This document shows positions 1 to 8,097 of a stretch of 64,000 nt of DNA, piece after piece. Below the pieces are notes generated by a model. That model saw only the letters and a list, made by a program, of their open reading frames with translations, made no database searches and was not told the DNA's origin. The DNA is from Rariloculus sp965263005 (GTDB taxonomy: Bacteria > Pseudomonadota > Gammaproteobacteria > Steroidobacterales > Rariloculaceae). Location of the stretch: contig NZ_OZ253579.1 in assembly GCF_965263005.1 (NCBI RefSeq), positions 1,426,001 through 1,490,000 of the forward strand. The letters run 5' to 3'. Made by a program: the position numbers and the translations under genes. The number at the start of each line of letters is the position of its first letter. The stretch's first letter is position 1.

Positions 1-409
1 AGAACTGCTTCTAGGTTGTCCTCGACCTCTTCGCGACCGAGCCATGCCAAGGCGCGGTGACATCGTCCGCCACACCGTGCGGAGCGACCAGTTGCCAGCA
101 AAGAGCGTGGCGCAGCTCGACGATGAGCGTGCCGAAGTGCAGCCGCCGGTTGGGGAGGAGGTGATATAGACCGCGCGACACGGCCATGGCGTAACGCAAA
201 GATGGCATGGGCGGACCAGGCATCGCGGCTGCTTATTTTCCTCCGCGGTGTTGTTGTCTGGACGTCGTCACCGTCGAGCCGGAAGCGTCCGAGCGTTGGC
301 CTCTGGCTAAACGGCTTTGCGTTCACACACGCGCAAAGCAGCTTCAAATGAAACGGGTCGCTGTAGTAGACTCGGTCGAAACGCTGGCGGGCCTACCACT
401 GGGAAGACT
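1..409. other. No recognisable gene upstream of the cytochrome gene
   Basis: I see no convincing coding region here. A 70-codon minus-strand frame at 11-223 has no recognisable motif and no clear ribosome binding site. The last stretch before 410 should hold the promoter of the downstream operon, but no sigma-70 boxes stand out. Confidence 0.4.
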
Positions 410-814
410 ATGAAGTATTCGACGACCGGACTCGCAATGGCCGCACTACTGGTGTCGCTGCACAGCGGCGCGCAGGTACCGGAGGACGGACTGACGTCTC
501 GTGAGCTCGGTATAAGCCTTGAAGCGCCGAGTTCGCGTTCCGCGCTGGTCGAGCGCGGTGAAGCTGTCTATCAGTACTGGTGCAACTCCTGCCACGGGCC
601 TGAGATGCTCAAGCCAGGTACCGCGGCACTGGCGATCAAGTACCAGGGAGCTCTCCCGGCCGCGTTGACCGAGCGCACAGACATGGTGCCGGCTTTCGTG
701 GAACTGATGGTCCGAGAGGGCGTCTCGATGATGCCGTTCTTCCGGCCGACCGAGGTCAGCGATGCCGATCTCGACGCGCTGACCGCCTACCTAACAAACA
801 ATTCCGGAGACTGA
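410..814 (+). CDS. c-type cytochrome subunit, 4-cresol dehydrogenase (PchC-like)
   Basis: This is a 134-residue secreted monohaem cytochrome c. Residues 1-22 form a signal peptide (hydrophobic LAMAALLVSL, cut near GAQ). A single CNSCH haem motif lies near residue 60 and a Met-rich stretch (VSMMPFF) near residue 107 supplies the likely distal Met ligand. The ATG at 410 is chosen because it opens directly on the signal peptide; the frame is open further upstream to 317. The stop is two bases before the flavoprotein start at 817, so the two are co-transcribed. In p-cresol methylhydroxylase and eugenol hydroxylase a small cytochrome c of this size takes electrons from the flavin subunit in the periplasm. 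The pairing is what supports the specific call; alone it would only be a generic cytochrome c. Confidence 0.85.
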   Translation: MKYSTTGLAMAALLVSLHSGAQVPEDGLTSRELGISLEAPSSRSALVERGEAVYQYWCNSCHGPEMLKPGTAALAIKYQGALPAALTERTDMVPAFVELMVREGVSMMPFFRPTEVSDADLDALTAYLTNNSGD

Positions 815-816
815 TC

Positions 817-2427
817 ATGGCGATACCCCCAGGCGTCAACGAACGCGATTTCACTTCAGCTCTCGGTGAATTTGAGAACGCCGTAGGCAGCGATTGGGTA
901 TTTACCAGCGACGAGGATACGCGGCTGTACCGCGATGCCTACTCGCCCGTACAGAACGAGCCCGAGGAGATTCTGGTCTCGGCCGCGGTCGCGCCGGACA
1001 ACGTGGAGGAGGTTCAGCAGGTCGTACGCGTGGCGAATCGCTATCGAATCCCGATCTATCCGATCTCGACGGGCCGCAATCTCGGCTACGGGGGGTCCGC
1101 GCCGAATCTGTCCGGCAGTGTCGTGCTGGATCTCAAGCGCATGAATCGCGTGATCGAGGTCGACGACAAGCGCCACTTCGCGATCGTCGAGCCCGGCGTG
1201 TCCTACTTCGATCTATATCGCTACATCCAGGATCGTAATCTGAAAGTCCTGATCGACTGCCCGGATCCGGGGTGGGGCAGTGTGGTCGGCAACGCGCTCG
1301 ATCACGGTGTCGGCTATACGTGGGGTCCCTATCGCGACCATTTCCATTCGCACTCCGGCATGGAAGTGGTCCTGCCGAACGGCGAGATCATGCGCACCGG
1401 CATGGGTGCGCTGCCCGGCGCCGACAGTTGGGGCGATTACCGCTACGGATTCGGACCGTACGTCGACGGCCTGTTCTCGCAGGGCAATTTCGGCGTTGTC
1501 ACGAAGATGGGGTTTCACCTGCTCCCGGAACCGGAAGCCTATCTGAAGGGTACCGTGACCGTCCCGGCTCGCCGCGACATCATCGATCTCGTCGCGATCG
1601 TGAATCAGCTCGAGCACGCCGGGCTGATCGGGATGCCGAACTACAATACGCCGCTGGCGCCCCATTTCGCTGAGCCCGAGGTTGCCGGGATTCTGGGCCA
1701 GCCGTTCGCCCGTTCCGCGCAGGATCTCGAACGCTGGGCGCAGAGCAACGACGTAGGCTACTATCGTTGCGAACTCCAGTTTTACGGACCTAGAGAGACG
1801 ATTCAGGCCAACTGGCGCTACGCACAGCGGCTGCTCAGCGATATCCCGGGCGCAAAATTTAACGTTGAGTACGAACTCGAGTGGCCGGTCACGGCCGAGG
1901 AAGCCGAGGGATTGCACAAGGTCGCGCTAGGCATTCCGAATCTGGAAGTCTTCAACATGGGGCGCCGACAGTCCCCCGACAGTCTTGGCTGGGACGGTGA
2001 AATGTGGTTTGCACCGATCATCCCGAAAAACGGCGAAGCCGTCCTCGAAGCGCAGGAAGTCTTCACCGAAGCTTTCAAGGAAATGGGGATGCGGCCGTTC
2101 ACGAACGCGGCCACCACGCCGCAGACATGGATGTACCGGGCGTTCATCGTCATCATGGGATTCCCGGTTTCGCGAATCGATGTCGAGGCGAATCAACGGC
2201 AGCGCGAAGCGTTCACGCGCCTGGCGAATCTCGGCGCAGAGCGCGGTTGGGGCGAGTATCGTACGCCGCCGATCTTCCAGGACCTGATCATGAGCCACTA
2301 CTCGTTCAACGATCATGCGTTGCGGCGCTTCAGTGAGACCCTGAAGGATGCGGTCGATCCGAACGGCATTATTTCCGCCGGCCGCGGCGGCATCTGGCCG
2401 AAGCACATGCGGGACACAAGCGCATGA
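817..2427 (+). CDS. FAD-linked oxidase, 4-cresol dehydrogenase/vanillyl-alcohol oxidase family flavoprotein
   Basis: At 536 residues it is close to the roughly 520-560 of the PchF/VAO/EhyB family. An N-terminal FAD-binding type 4 domain occupies about residues 50-250, with the conserved RNLGYGGSAPNLSG pyrophosphate loop near residue 88 and GNFGVVTKMG near residue 226. The C-terminal half is the substrate/cap domain. Family members oxidise 4-alkylphenols (p-cresol, eugenol, vanillyl alcohol) via a quinone methide. The cytochrome gene just upstream argues for a dehydrogenase passing electrons to cytochrome c rather than an oxygen-using oxidase. I see no signal peptide; flavin subunits of this type are thought to reach the periplasm with their partner. 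The residue covalently bound to FAD cannot be assigned by eye, so the exact phenolic substrate is open. Confidence 0.85.
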   Translation: MAIPPGVNERDFTSALGEFENAVGSDWVFTSDEDTRLYRDAYSPVQNEPEEILVSAAVAPDNVEEVQQVVRVANRYRIPIYPISTGRNLGYGGSAPNLSGSVVLDLKRMNRVIEVDDKRHFAIVEPGVSYFDLYRYIQDRNLKVLIDCPDPGWGSVVGNALDHGVGYTWGPYRDHFHSHSGMEVVLPNGEIMRTGMGALPGADSWGDYRYGFGPYVDGLFSQGNFGVVTKMGFHLLPEPEAYLKGTVTVPARRDIIDLVAIVNQLEHAGLIGMPNYNTPLAPHFAEPEVAGILGQPFARSAQDLERWAQSNDVGYYRCELQFYGPRETIQANWRYAQRLLSDIPGAKFNVEYELEWPVTAEEAEGLHKVALGIPNLEVFNMGRRQSPDSLGWDGEMWFAPIIPKNGEAVLEAQEVFTEAFKEMGMRPFTNAATTPQTWMYRAFIVIMGFPVSRIDVEANQRQREAFTRLANLGAERGWGEYRTPPIFQDLIMSHYSFNDHALRRFSETLKDAVDPNGIISAGRGGIWPKHMRDTSA

Positions 2428-2480
2428 ACGAAGGGTACGGAAGTACCGGGTCCCAGGCAGCGTGGGGAACAGGAACAACG

Positions 2481-2915
2481 ATGATGGATCGAAGAACGGT
2501 ATTGAAATTCGGCGCCGCATTGTCCGCCGCAACACTGCTACCGCAGCTCCAGGCGAGTGCTTTCAGCGCAACCGGCAGCGTGGCGATCGAGCGTTTCGTG
2601 TTCGATGACCGCTTTGCCGAAGCGATCTCGGCAGGAAGAAACGTTGGGGCGACGGGGATACCGATTTCCGGCGTCAATGGAGATCTGACAGCACTCTGGT
2701 ACAACGATCTGAGTGTTCGCTGGAAAGACAAGCCGATGGCGCTCGCGGGCCTTACGGCCCAGGACGCGTTGTTCGTGCTCGGCACACTCGCGCCGGCTTA
2801 CCGAATGCGCGTCTTGGACGAGACCGAATGGGGTATCGCTCGCACGATCGGCCCGGACTCGATCGGCACGCTGCCGCTATACTCGTGGGTCATCGCGCCT
2901 GCCGGTCTCAGGTGA
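2481..2915 (+). CDS. Tat-signal protein of unknown function in the flavocytochrome operon
   Basis: This 144-residue protein starts with a twin-arginine signal (MMDRRTVLKFG followed by a hydrophobic stretch ending near LQASA). The mature part of about 115 residues has no motif I recognise. The frame is open back to 2424, where an ATGA would overlap the flavoprotein stop, but AGGA at 2471 and the Tat signal favour the ATG at 2481. Its position directly behind the cytochrome/flavoprotein pair suggests a third subunit or export chaperone for a folded cofactor-bearing complex. That role is inferred from order only. It could also be a member of the small Tat proteins that accompany periplasmic dehydrogenases. 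Confidence 0.65.
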   Translation: MMDRRTVLKFGAALSAATLLPQLQASAFSATGSVAIERFVFDDRFAEAISAGRNVGATGIPISGVNGDLTALWYNDLSVRWKDKPMALAGLTAQDALFVLGTLAPAYRMRVLDETEWGIARTIGPDSIGTLPLYSWVIAPAGLR

Positions 2916-3048
2916 ACCCTGCTGGCAGCCCGAGGAGAGAGTCCCTCGACGTACCCAGTGCAGCGCGAATTGTTCACGGGCTGTCGGGTCGCGATAACGA
3001 CCGCATAGCACTGCATACACAGAAACCCGACTGACTGGGAGAGTCCAA

Positions 3049-3813
3049 ATGCGACCCTCAATCCTTCTCGCCATCATGATGGCGGCGCCTGTCTCATTTG
3101 CCCAGTTCGGCGACTCTCCCAACGAACTGCAACGGGCCGTGTTCGAGGCCATGCAGAGCGAGATTCGAACTGCGGAGGAACGCGCGCGCGACCGGAACCG
3201 CCAACCCGCGCAAGTACTCGATTTCTACGGGCTCGAACGCGACATGACTGTGATCGAGGTTCTCCCGGCCGGCGGCTGGTACACGAAGATCCTCGCTCCG
3301 ATCCTCAAGGAAGCAGGCAAACTCTATGTGACGCATCCCGCGCCGACCTTTTACAGCGATGCCTTCGCCGGCGTGACAGATCTGCCGGGCATGGAAGATG
3401 TCGACGAACTCGGCTGGGGTGCGATGGGTTCCCGGGACGGCACGCCGTGGATCGCATCAGGTCCCTGGGACGTCGAGCCCGTCGACATGGTGCTGACGTT
3501 TCGCAACTATCACAATTTCTCGCCCGACGCGCGAATGGCCATCAACAGATCGTCATTCGATGCGTTGAAGCCGGGTGGACTGTACGGCATCGTCGACCAT
3601 GCGCGCCGCCACATGGAGCCTGACAACCCGGAAAATGTGCGGCGCATGGATCCGGTGCTCGTTATCAAGGAAGCCCAGGAAACCGGTTTCGTCTTCGTCG
3701 ACTACAGCGCGCTATTGCGGCGACCCGATGACGAACTGCGGTATGAAGTCGGCCGGCCTTCGGTCACTGGAAACTCGGACCGTTTCGCGTTGCTGTTCGT
3801 GAAGCCGGAGTAG
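3049..3813 (+). CDS. Predicted exported class I SAM-dependent methyltransferase (COG4798-like)
   Basis: This 254-residue protein has an N-terminal signal peptide (SILLAIMMAAPVSFA, cut before QFG). The Rossmann-fold motif I is VIEVLPAGGWYTKIL near residue 66, with the Gly-rich loop partly replaced, and motif IV lies near DMVLTFRNYHNF. A KPGGLYGIVDHA strand follows near residue 180. This matches the predicted-methyltransferase family typified by COG4798, whose members usually carry signal peptides although SAM is cytosolic. The substrate is unknown. A GGGAG ribosome site lies just before the ATG. It follows the Tat protein by 133 bp on the same strand and may belong to the same transcription unit. 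Confidence 0.75.
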   Translation: MRPSILLAIMMAAPVSFAQFGDSPNELQRAVFEAMQSEIRTAEERARDRNRQPAQVLDFYGLERDMTVIEVLPAGGWYTKILAPILKEAGKLYVTHPAPTFYSDAFAGVTDLPGMEDVDELGWGAMGSRDGTPWIASGPWDVEPVDMVLTFRNYHNFSPDARMAINRSSFDALKPGGLYGIVDHARRHMEPDNPENVRRMDPVLVIKEAQETGFVFVDYSALLRRPDDELRYEVGRPSVTGNSDRFALLFVKPE

Positions 3814-4016
3814 CCCACCGTAACGAATCGCCTTTACAGGCAGAGCCGGTCCGTTAGGCAGGTCATGCTTTGCGCCTGACGGAGTACCGTCGCGTGATAG
3901 GGTCATCCGCTCGGCAACAAACGCGTTCGCGTCATGCCTGATATCGCCTGCGGAGCGCGCCCTTTACTGACGCGTTCCGCTCACTGTGAATGCGATGTTA
4001 TTTCCGGGACACAACA

Positions 4017-5060
4017 CTAGAAGATCGCGAGCGGATTCAGTGGCGATCCGGTGCCGCCTTCGACCGGCAGCGGCGCGAACGTAATCAGGAATTCGTAACG
4101 GTCCAGTTCCCGCGCGGTGGCGACCGCCTGCTCCAGGTCGAGGCACTCCACGATGCCGATACCCATCCAGTTGAGTGCGGCGACATGGATCGGATTTCGA
4201 ACTCCCTCCCAACCCGGTCTCGGATTCCAGTCGATATTGAAGTCGTGTCCGAGAAATGCCGGCATCCGTTCGTGCATCCAGGGAATCGTGTCGGCATAGT
4301 ACCCGGCCACCTGATCCCGCCACGGTTCTACGGCCGCGCGTCTTTTCCACCGGCCTGTATATAGCAGCACTACATCGCCTGGGCCGGCCCTCACACCGGA
4401 CATCTCCTCCCACGCCTCTAGATCGGCTCGCGTGATCGGCGTGCCAGGCTCAACCCATTCCACGCCTTTCAACTGCGCGATGTCATAGAGGACGGCACGC
4501 GTGGCGACACCGTCTCTCCAGTTCATGACGCTGCCTTGCTTGCAGCCTTCCTCGGGATTCAGGTTGCCCTCGACCGGAATGCCGTTGTACATCTGACCGT
4601 TCTCGAAGAAGTGGCACCAGGTATCCATGTGAGCCACAGTTAGCCCGTGGTAGCTGACCTGATAGGTGTCCGCCGTCCCACCGTCGGTGATGCGGTTGGT
4701 CGTTCGACGGAACAGGCCGCTCTCGGGCACGTCGGCCGCGGCGACCTGCGGCACCGGGGGCGCCAGCGACACGACGAGGCCGTTCTGGACGAGGCCGGTG
4801 GCGCTTCGGACTTTCTCCGGCGTGATGAGGTTTGAGGCCCCCTTGTTATCTCCGGGACCCCAGCGGCCCCATGTGTTGAACTCCTGCCTCCATTGCTCGT
4901 ACTGAGCACGCAGTTCCGCGGTGTCCGCCGGTGCTGCGGGATTCGGTACCGCCTGGGCTTCTCCGTCCTGACCGTGCGCCTGCAGATGGACAGTGGCAGC
5001 CAGGCCGGCAAGAACGTACGCGATCACCGTGATAATCCGATCAGGATCGAATTTCTTCAT
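4017..5060 (-). CDS. Exported cyclase-family (kynurenine formamidase-like) hydrolase
   Basis: This 347-residue protein starts with a signal peptide (residues 1-31, hydrophobic IITVIAYVLAGLAA). Its core matches the putative cyclase family PF04199. The metal-binding HxDxxxH motif appears as AHMDTWCHFF near residue 143, and GDVVLLYTGRW near residue 228 is the family's conserved strand. Relatives hydrolyse cyclic amides, esters or N-formylkynurenine with a divalent metal; the substrate here is unknown. The gene lies 84 bp downstream of the interrupted DUF4387 gene on the same strand, so the IS insertion at 5204 probably separated it from its original promoter. The Gly/Ser-rich C-terminus ends in a short hydrophobic tail. 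Confidence 0.8.
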   Translation of the reverse strand: MKKFDPDRIITVIAYVLAGLAATVHLQAHGQDGEAQAVPNPAAPADTAELRAQYEQWRQEFNTWGRWGPGDNKGASNLITPEKVRSATGLVQNGLVVSLAPPVPQVAAADVPESGLFRRTTNRITDGGTADTYQVSYHGLTVAHMDTWCHFFENGQMYNGIPVEGNLNPEEGCKQGSVMNWRDGVATRAVLYDIAQLKGVEWVEPGTPITRADLEAWEEMSGVRAGPGDVVLLYTGRWKRRAAVEPWRDQVAGYYADTIPWMHERMPAFLGHDFNIDWNPRPGWEGVRNPIHVAALNWMGIGIVECLDLEQAVATARELDRYEFLITFAPLPVEGGTGSPLNPLAIF

Positions 5061-5144
5061 GCTGCTTCTCCAATGGATGCCAGCCGCGATTGGCTGTTGT
5101 GACCGAGTGTATACAAGAACCCGTGCGGCAGCGTGATTTTGGGC

Positions 5145-5203
5145 CTATTCGACCACGATATCCGCGATGGGTCGGTGCTGCTGGCAACCGTATACGTCGT
5201 CAT
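5145..5203 (-). pseudogene. 3' end of DUF4387 gene, cut off by IS copy 1
   Basis: Read on the minus strand from the IS edge, these bases encode DDVYGCQQHRPIADIVVE and then a TAG stop at 5145-5147. That is the typical C-terminal end of DUF4387 proteins, which normally finish with a D-VYG-QQH motif. The rest of the gene lies on the other side of the IS at 6478-6730. Removing the IS and one copy of the 3-bp CAT target duplication joins the two parts in frame. Confidence 0.85.
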
Positions 5204-5291
5204 AGAGCTGGACCCCGGGGGTTGGACAGGGATCGTGAGCTGATAAGTGGAATCTTCTAGCTTAGGATTCTCGAGAGAGAAGGAGCAGAAG

Positions 5292-5582
5292 ATGACCCGG
5301 AGAAAGAGACGTAATCATTCATCGGCGTTCAAGGCGAAAGTGGCGCTGTCAGCGGTGAAGGGCGAACGCACTCTAGCAGAGCTGGCCGAGCAGTTTGATG
5401 TTCATCCCAACCAGATCCAGGACTGGAAGAAGCGCCTGGTCGAAGGGGCCGAGGAGGTGTTCGGCGGCAACGCGGTCGAAGCCCAGCACAACGAGCAGGA
5501 GGTAGAGAAGCTCCACGCCAAGATCGGTCGGCTGGCGATGGAGAACGATTTTTTGTCCAAGGTGCTCGGGCGCGACCGATGA
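5292..5582 (+). CDS. IS3-family transposase OrfA
   Basis: This 96-residue protein has the helix-turn-helix of the IS3/IS911 OrfA family at about residues 10-50 (ALSAVKGERTLAELAEQF then HPNQIQDWKKRL). A C-terminal leucine-zipper-like helix (EVEKLHAKIGRLAMEN) follows. The ATG at 5292 has an AAGGAG site seven bases upstream; the frame is open to 5247 without a site. The last codons contain T TTT TTG at 5549-5555, and the stop overlaps the orfB start as ATGA. OrfA binds the terminal repeats and its ratio to the fusion protein sets transposition activity in this family. Confidence 0.93.
   Translation: MTRRKRRNHSSAFKAKVALSAVKGERTLAELAEQFDVHPNQIQDWKKRLVEGAEEVFGGNAVEAQHNEQEVEKLHAKIGRLAMENDFLSKVLGRDR
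5549..5555 (+). promoter_or_regulatory. Slippery heptamer for programmed -1 frameshift
   Basis: The heptamer T TTT TTG is in register with the orfA codons (GAT TTT TTG). A -1 slip leads into the orfB frame, which is open from here through the orfB ATG with no stop, giving an OrfAB fusion transposase. IS3-family elements normally make their active transposase this way. Both other copies carry the same heptamer. Confidence 0.75.
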
Positions 5583-6424
5583 GCGAGCGCCGAGGCCGGA
5601 TTCACGAGCAGCACGTCTTGTCCAAGACGCGGCGCTGCGAGCTGCTCGATGTGGCACGCTCGAGCGCGTACTACCGGCGCGAGCCGGTCAGCGAGGCGGA
5701 CCTTGCTGTGATGCGGCTCATCGACGAGATCCATCTCCAGTGGCCGTTCTACGGCAGCCGGCGTATGCGTGACGCGCTGGAGGAGCGCGGCCACACGGTC
5801 AACCGCAAGCGGATCCAGCGCCTGATGCGTCAGATGGATTTGAGAGCCCTGTATCCGCGACGTCGAACGAGCCAGCCGGGCCAGGGGCACAAGATCTATC
5901 CCTACCTGCTCAGGGACCTGTCCATCGAGCGCGCAAACCAAGCCTGGGCAAGTGACATCAGCTACATCCCCATGGCCAAGGGGTTCATGTACCTGGTGGC
6001 GATCATGGACTGGTATTCTCGCCGGGTGCTGTCATGGCGGGTGTCGAATACCCTGGATACGGACTTCTGTATCGAAGCCCTGGAGGACGCTCTACAACGC
6101 TTTGAAGCGCCGGAGATCTTCAATACGGACCAAGGGTCCCAGTTCACCTCTGAAGCGTTCACGGACGTGCTCAAGAACCACCCCATTGCGATCAGCATGG
6201 ATGGCAAGGGCCGGTGGGTGGACAACGTGTTCATCGAGCGTCTGTGGCGCAGCGTCAAGTACGAGGACGTGTACCTGCGTGCCTACGAAACGCCAACCGA
6301 GCTTCGGACCGGCCTGGCCCGCTACTTCGACTTCTACAACACCAGGCGCCGTCACAGCGCACTGGACCGACGCACCCCGGATGCGGTGTACTTCGACCAG
6401 GCTAACCGCAATTTGGCAGCCTGA
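5579..6424 (+). CDS. IS3-family transposase OrfB (DDE integrase core)
   Basis: This 281-residue protein starts at an ATG overlapping the orfA stop. It has the HTH_21-type N-terminus (DEIHLQWPFYGSRRM near residue 50) and an rve integrase core. The catalytic triad is visible: D near 124 (WASDISYIPM), D near 183 (NTDQGSQFTS) and E near 219 (FIERLWRSVKYE), with the DD(35)E spacing of the family. The C-terminus carries the YNTRRRHSALD motif. It is intact in all three copies, so the element may still be active. Confidence 0.95.
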   Translation: MSERRGRIHEQHVLSKTRRCELLDVARSSAYYRREPVSEADLAVMRLIDEIHLQWPFYGSRRMRDALEERGHTVNRKRIQRLMRQMDLRALYPRRRTSQPGQGHKIYPYLLRDLSIERANQAWASDISYIPMAKGFMYLVAIMDWYSRRVLSWRVSNTLDTDFCIEALEDALQRFEAPEIFNTDQGSQFTSEAFTDVLKNHPIAISMDGKGRWVDNVFIERLWRSVKYEDVYLRAYETPTELRTGLARYFDFYNTRRRHSALDRRTPDAVYFDQANRNLAA

Positions 6425-6477
6425 ATACCGTGCAAGATTTCACTTACCGCACTGTCCAATTCTCGGGGTCCATTTCT

Positions 6478-6730
6478 CATCAAGCACACTGCCGCTAACG
6501 TGTTTTCGTGGAAAGGAGACCTTGATTGCATTGACGATCGCGTAAGCGGTAATGAGAACATCGTTCTCGTCGACATCGTAGAGGTCGCTTACGCTCCTTT
6601 GATTGATGATTCCTGATTGCACGATCCGGTCGTACTTGTCCTTGTCATCGAAAATGATGTCGATGGTAAGTGTCAACGGGCCAGCATTCTTGCTGCGCAA
6701 CACAACCGCCAAATCACCCAATCTGGTCAT
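6478..6730 (-). pseudogene. 5' part of DUF4387 gene, interrupted by IS copy 1
   Basis: The first 84 codons match the DUF4387 family closely: an N-terminal DLAVVLRSKNAGP motif, then IDIIFDDKDKYD, then DVDENDVL. The frame runs into the IS at 6477 and picks up about 11 foreign residues before stopping. Joined to 5145-5203 it would give a protein of about 102 residues, normal for the family. DUF4387 proteins are of unknown function and often sit beside acyclic terpene utilisation (AtuA-like) proteins; none is visible here. Immediately upstream is debris of a different IS, so the native promoter and partner may also be lost. Confidence 0.88.
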
Positions 6731-6731
6731 G

Positions 6732-6975
6732 TCAGCTTCCGACGTTCCGAACCCCGATCCGATACGCCTCGGAGAACGGGTTGTCGTCGGACACCTGGGG
6801 GCGGCTCAGTGAGCGGGTCACGCCGAGATCGGCGAGCAGTTGTGCGGTGCACTTGCTGGTCATCGGCGCGCCGCGGTCGGAGTGCAGTGTGAGCACCTGG
6901 GGCTGGACGCCCTGTTTGTGGCAGGACTCTTCGATGAGACGACCGGCCAGCGCCGAGTTCTCCCGGTCGGGGACG
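6732..6975 (-). pseudogene. Fragment of an IS3-type transposase OrfB
   Basis: One minus-strand frame encodes about 75 residues of an integrase core. LTLHSDRGAPMTSK is the second catalytic Asp region, and GVTRSLSRPQVSDDNPFSEA is the segment just before the catalytic Glu. It ends in a TGA at 6732-6734, right before the DUF4387 start. It has no N-terminal half and no matching end. It differs from the three intact IS copies, so it comes from another element, possibly the one that also left the fragment at 8696-8869. Confidence 0.8.
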
Positions 6976-7104
6976 CTCAGCGCCGCAGGGGGGTGCTCAT
7001 GCGTCGCCGGGGACGCTCATGCGCCGTAGGCGCGGAATTGCTTGATCGCTCAGGCGGCCTGCGCGACACTTGAATCGGGCTTGCAAACCATCCAGGAGAC
7101 TCCG

Positions 7105-8097
7105 TTGACTCCGATCAATCGGCGCCATTTCGTGCAGGCAGGCATGCTGACAGCCGCGGGATCCGCCCTGGGACCCGCTTCGTTGCTAGCATGCAGTGAC
7201 GTCAGCAGTGACTTTGGCCGCCGCTCCACCGCCGAAGACGTGACTGAAGGATTGGACCTCAGCGGCAAGACGGCGCTGGTCACCGGCTGCAACTCGGGTA
7301 TCGGTTACGAAACCATGCGGGCGCTGACTCTGCGGGGCGCCCACGTTCTGGGCACGGCGCGCTCCCTGGAAAAGGGGCAGGAGGCCTGTGACAGCGTAGA
7401 AGGACGGGCAACCCCGCTGGTGCTCGAACTGACCGAATTCGAGACGGCGGTGCGGTGTGCCGAGCAGGTCCGCGCCATGGGCACTCCGCTGGATATCCTG
7501 ATCTGCAACGCCGGCGCCATTTTCGACGAACTGTGGCATGTGAACGGGATCGAGGCCCACTTCGTCACCAACCACCTGGGCCATTTCGTGCTGGTCAATC
7601 ACCTGCTGGAACGGGTGCTTGCCGCGCCCCAGGGCCGGATCGTCGTCGTCGGCAGCCGGGCGCACGAATCCGCTCCCGACGACGGCATTCAGTTCGACGA
7701 CCTCTCCGGAGAATCCTGGTTCGCAACGCAGCGGGCCTACGGGCACTCGAAGCTCGCCAACGGACTGCACTCTCTGGAACTGGCGCGCCGACTCGAAGGC
7801 ACGAGTGCCACGTCCAACGCCATACACCCCGGCGTGGTGAGAACGAATATCGCGCGCAACCTGCCGGCCTGGCAGGAAGTCGCCTTCCGCGTGGGGGGCT
7901 ACCTGTTCCTGAAATCGTCGGCGCAGGGTGCGGCAACCACCTGTTACGTGGCCACGAACCCGGATTTGCGACACGTCAGTGGCTGCTACTTCGCCGACAG
8001 CAATCCGGAAACACCCTCCGCCGACATGCAGGATGCGGCCATGGCAGCGAGGCTGTGGGAAATTTCGGAGGAGCTGACGCGGGACTTTGCGGCTTAG
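7105..8097 (+). CDS. Tat-signal short-chain dehydrogenase/reductase
   Basis: This SDR of about 330 residues carries an export signal. The nucleotide-binding motif is TGCNSGIG near residue 62, the NAG motif lies in ICNAGAIFDE near residue 135, a Ser in VVGSRAHES lies near 187 and the catalytic YGHSK near 212. The layout resembles retinol dehydrogenase/WW-oxidoreductase-type SDRs. Residues 1-32 read TPINRRHFVQAG, a hydrophobic stretch and LLACSD, resembling a twin-arginine signal with a lipobox. I start at TTG 7105, which has AGGAG at 7093-7097; an ATG at 7042 is in frame but has no site. An exported NAD(P)-dependent SDR is unusual, since the cofactor is cytosolic. The substrate is unknown. Confidence 0.8.
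   Translation: MTPINRRHFVQAGMLTAAGSALGPASLLACSDVSSDFGRRSTAEDVTEGLDLSGKTALVTGCNSGIGYETMRALTLRGAHVLGTARSLEKGQEACDSVEGRATPLVLELTEFETAVRCAEQVRAMGTPLDILICNAGAIFDELWHVNGIEAHFVTNHLGHFVLVNHLLERVLAAPQGRIVVVGSRAHESAPDDGIQFDDLSGESWFATQRAYGHSKLANGLHSLELARRLEGTSATSNAIHPGVVRTNIARNLPAWQEVAFRVGGYLFLKSSAQGAATTCYVATNPDLRHVSGCYFADSNPETPSADMQDAAMAARLWEISEELTRDFAA

Larger units (their letters stand above)
5204..6477 (+). mobile_element. IS3-family insertion sequence, copy 1
   Basis: This is a complete 1,274-bp element. The ends are imperfect inverted repeats, with AGAGCTGGACCCC at the left and AGAAATGGACCCC read inward from the right, both followed by a shared TTGGACAG. It carries orfA and orfB in overlapping frames. 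It is flanked by a 3-bp direct repeat, CAT at 5201-5203 and 6478-6480, so the insertion appears to be simple. The same sequence occurs at 17858-19131 and 20031-21304 in inverted orientation. Defining the ends at AGA rather than TGG follows from comparing the three copies, which share sequence up to there and diverge beyond. Confidence 0.95.

Noticed and set aside
11..223. 70-codon minus-strand frame at the window start as a gene
   Set aside because: No ribosome site, no motif, and no neighbour on that strand supports it.
2970..2985. TTCACGGGCTGTCGGG as another member of the palindromic repeat family
   Set aside because: Only the short word CACGGGCTG matches; the flanking sequence, core and second arm are absent.
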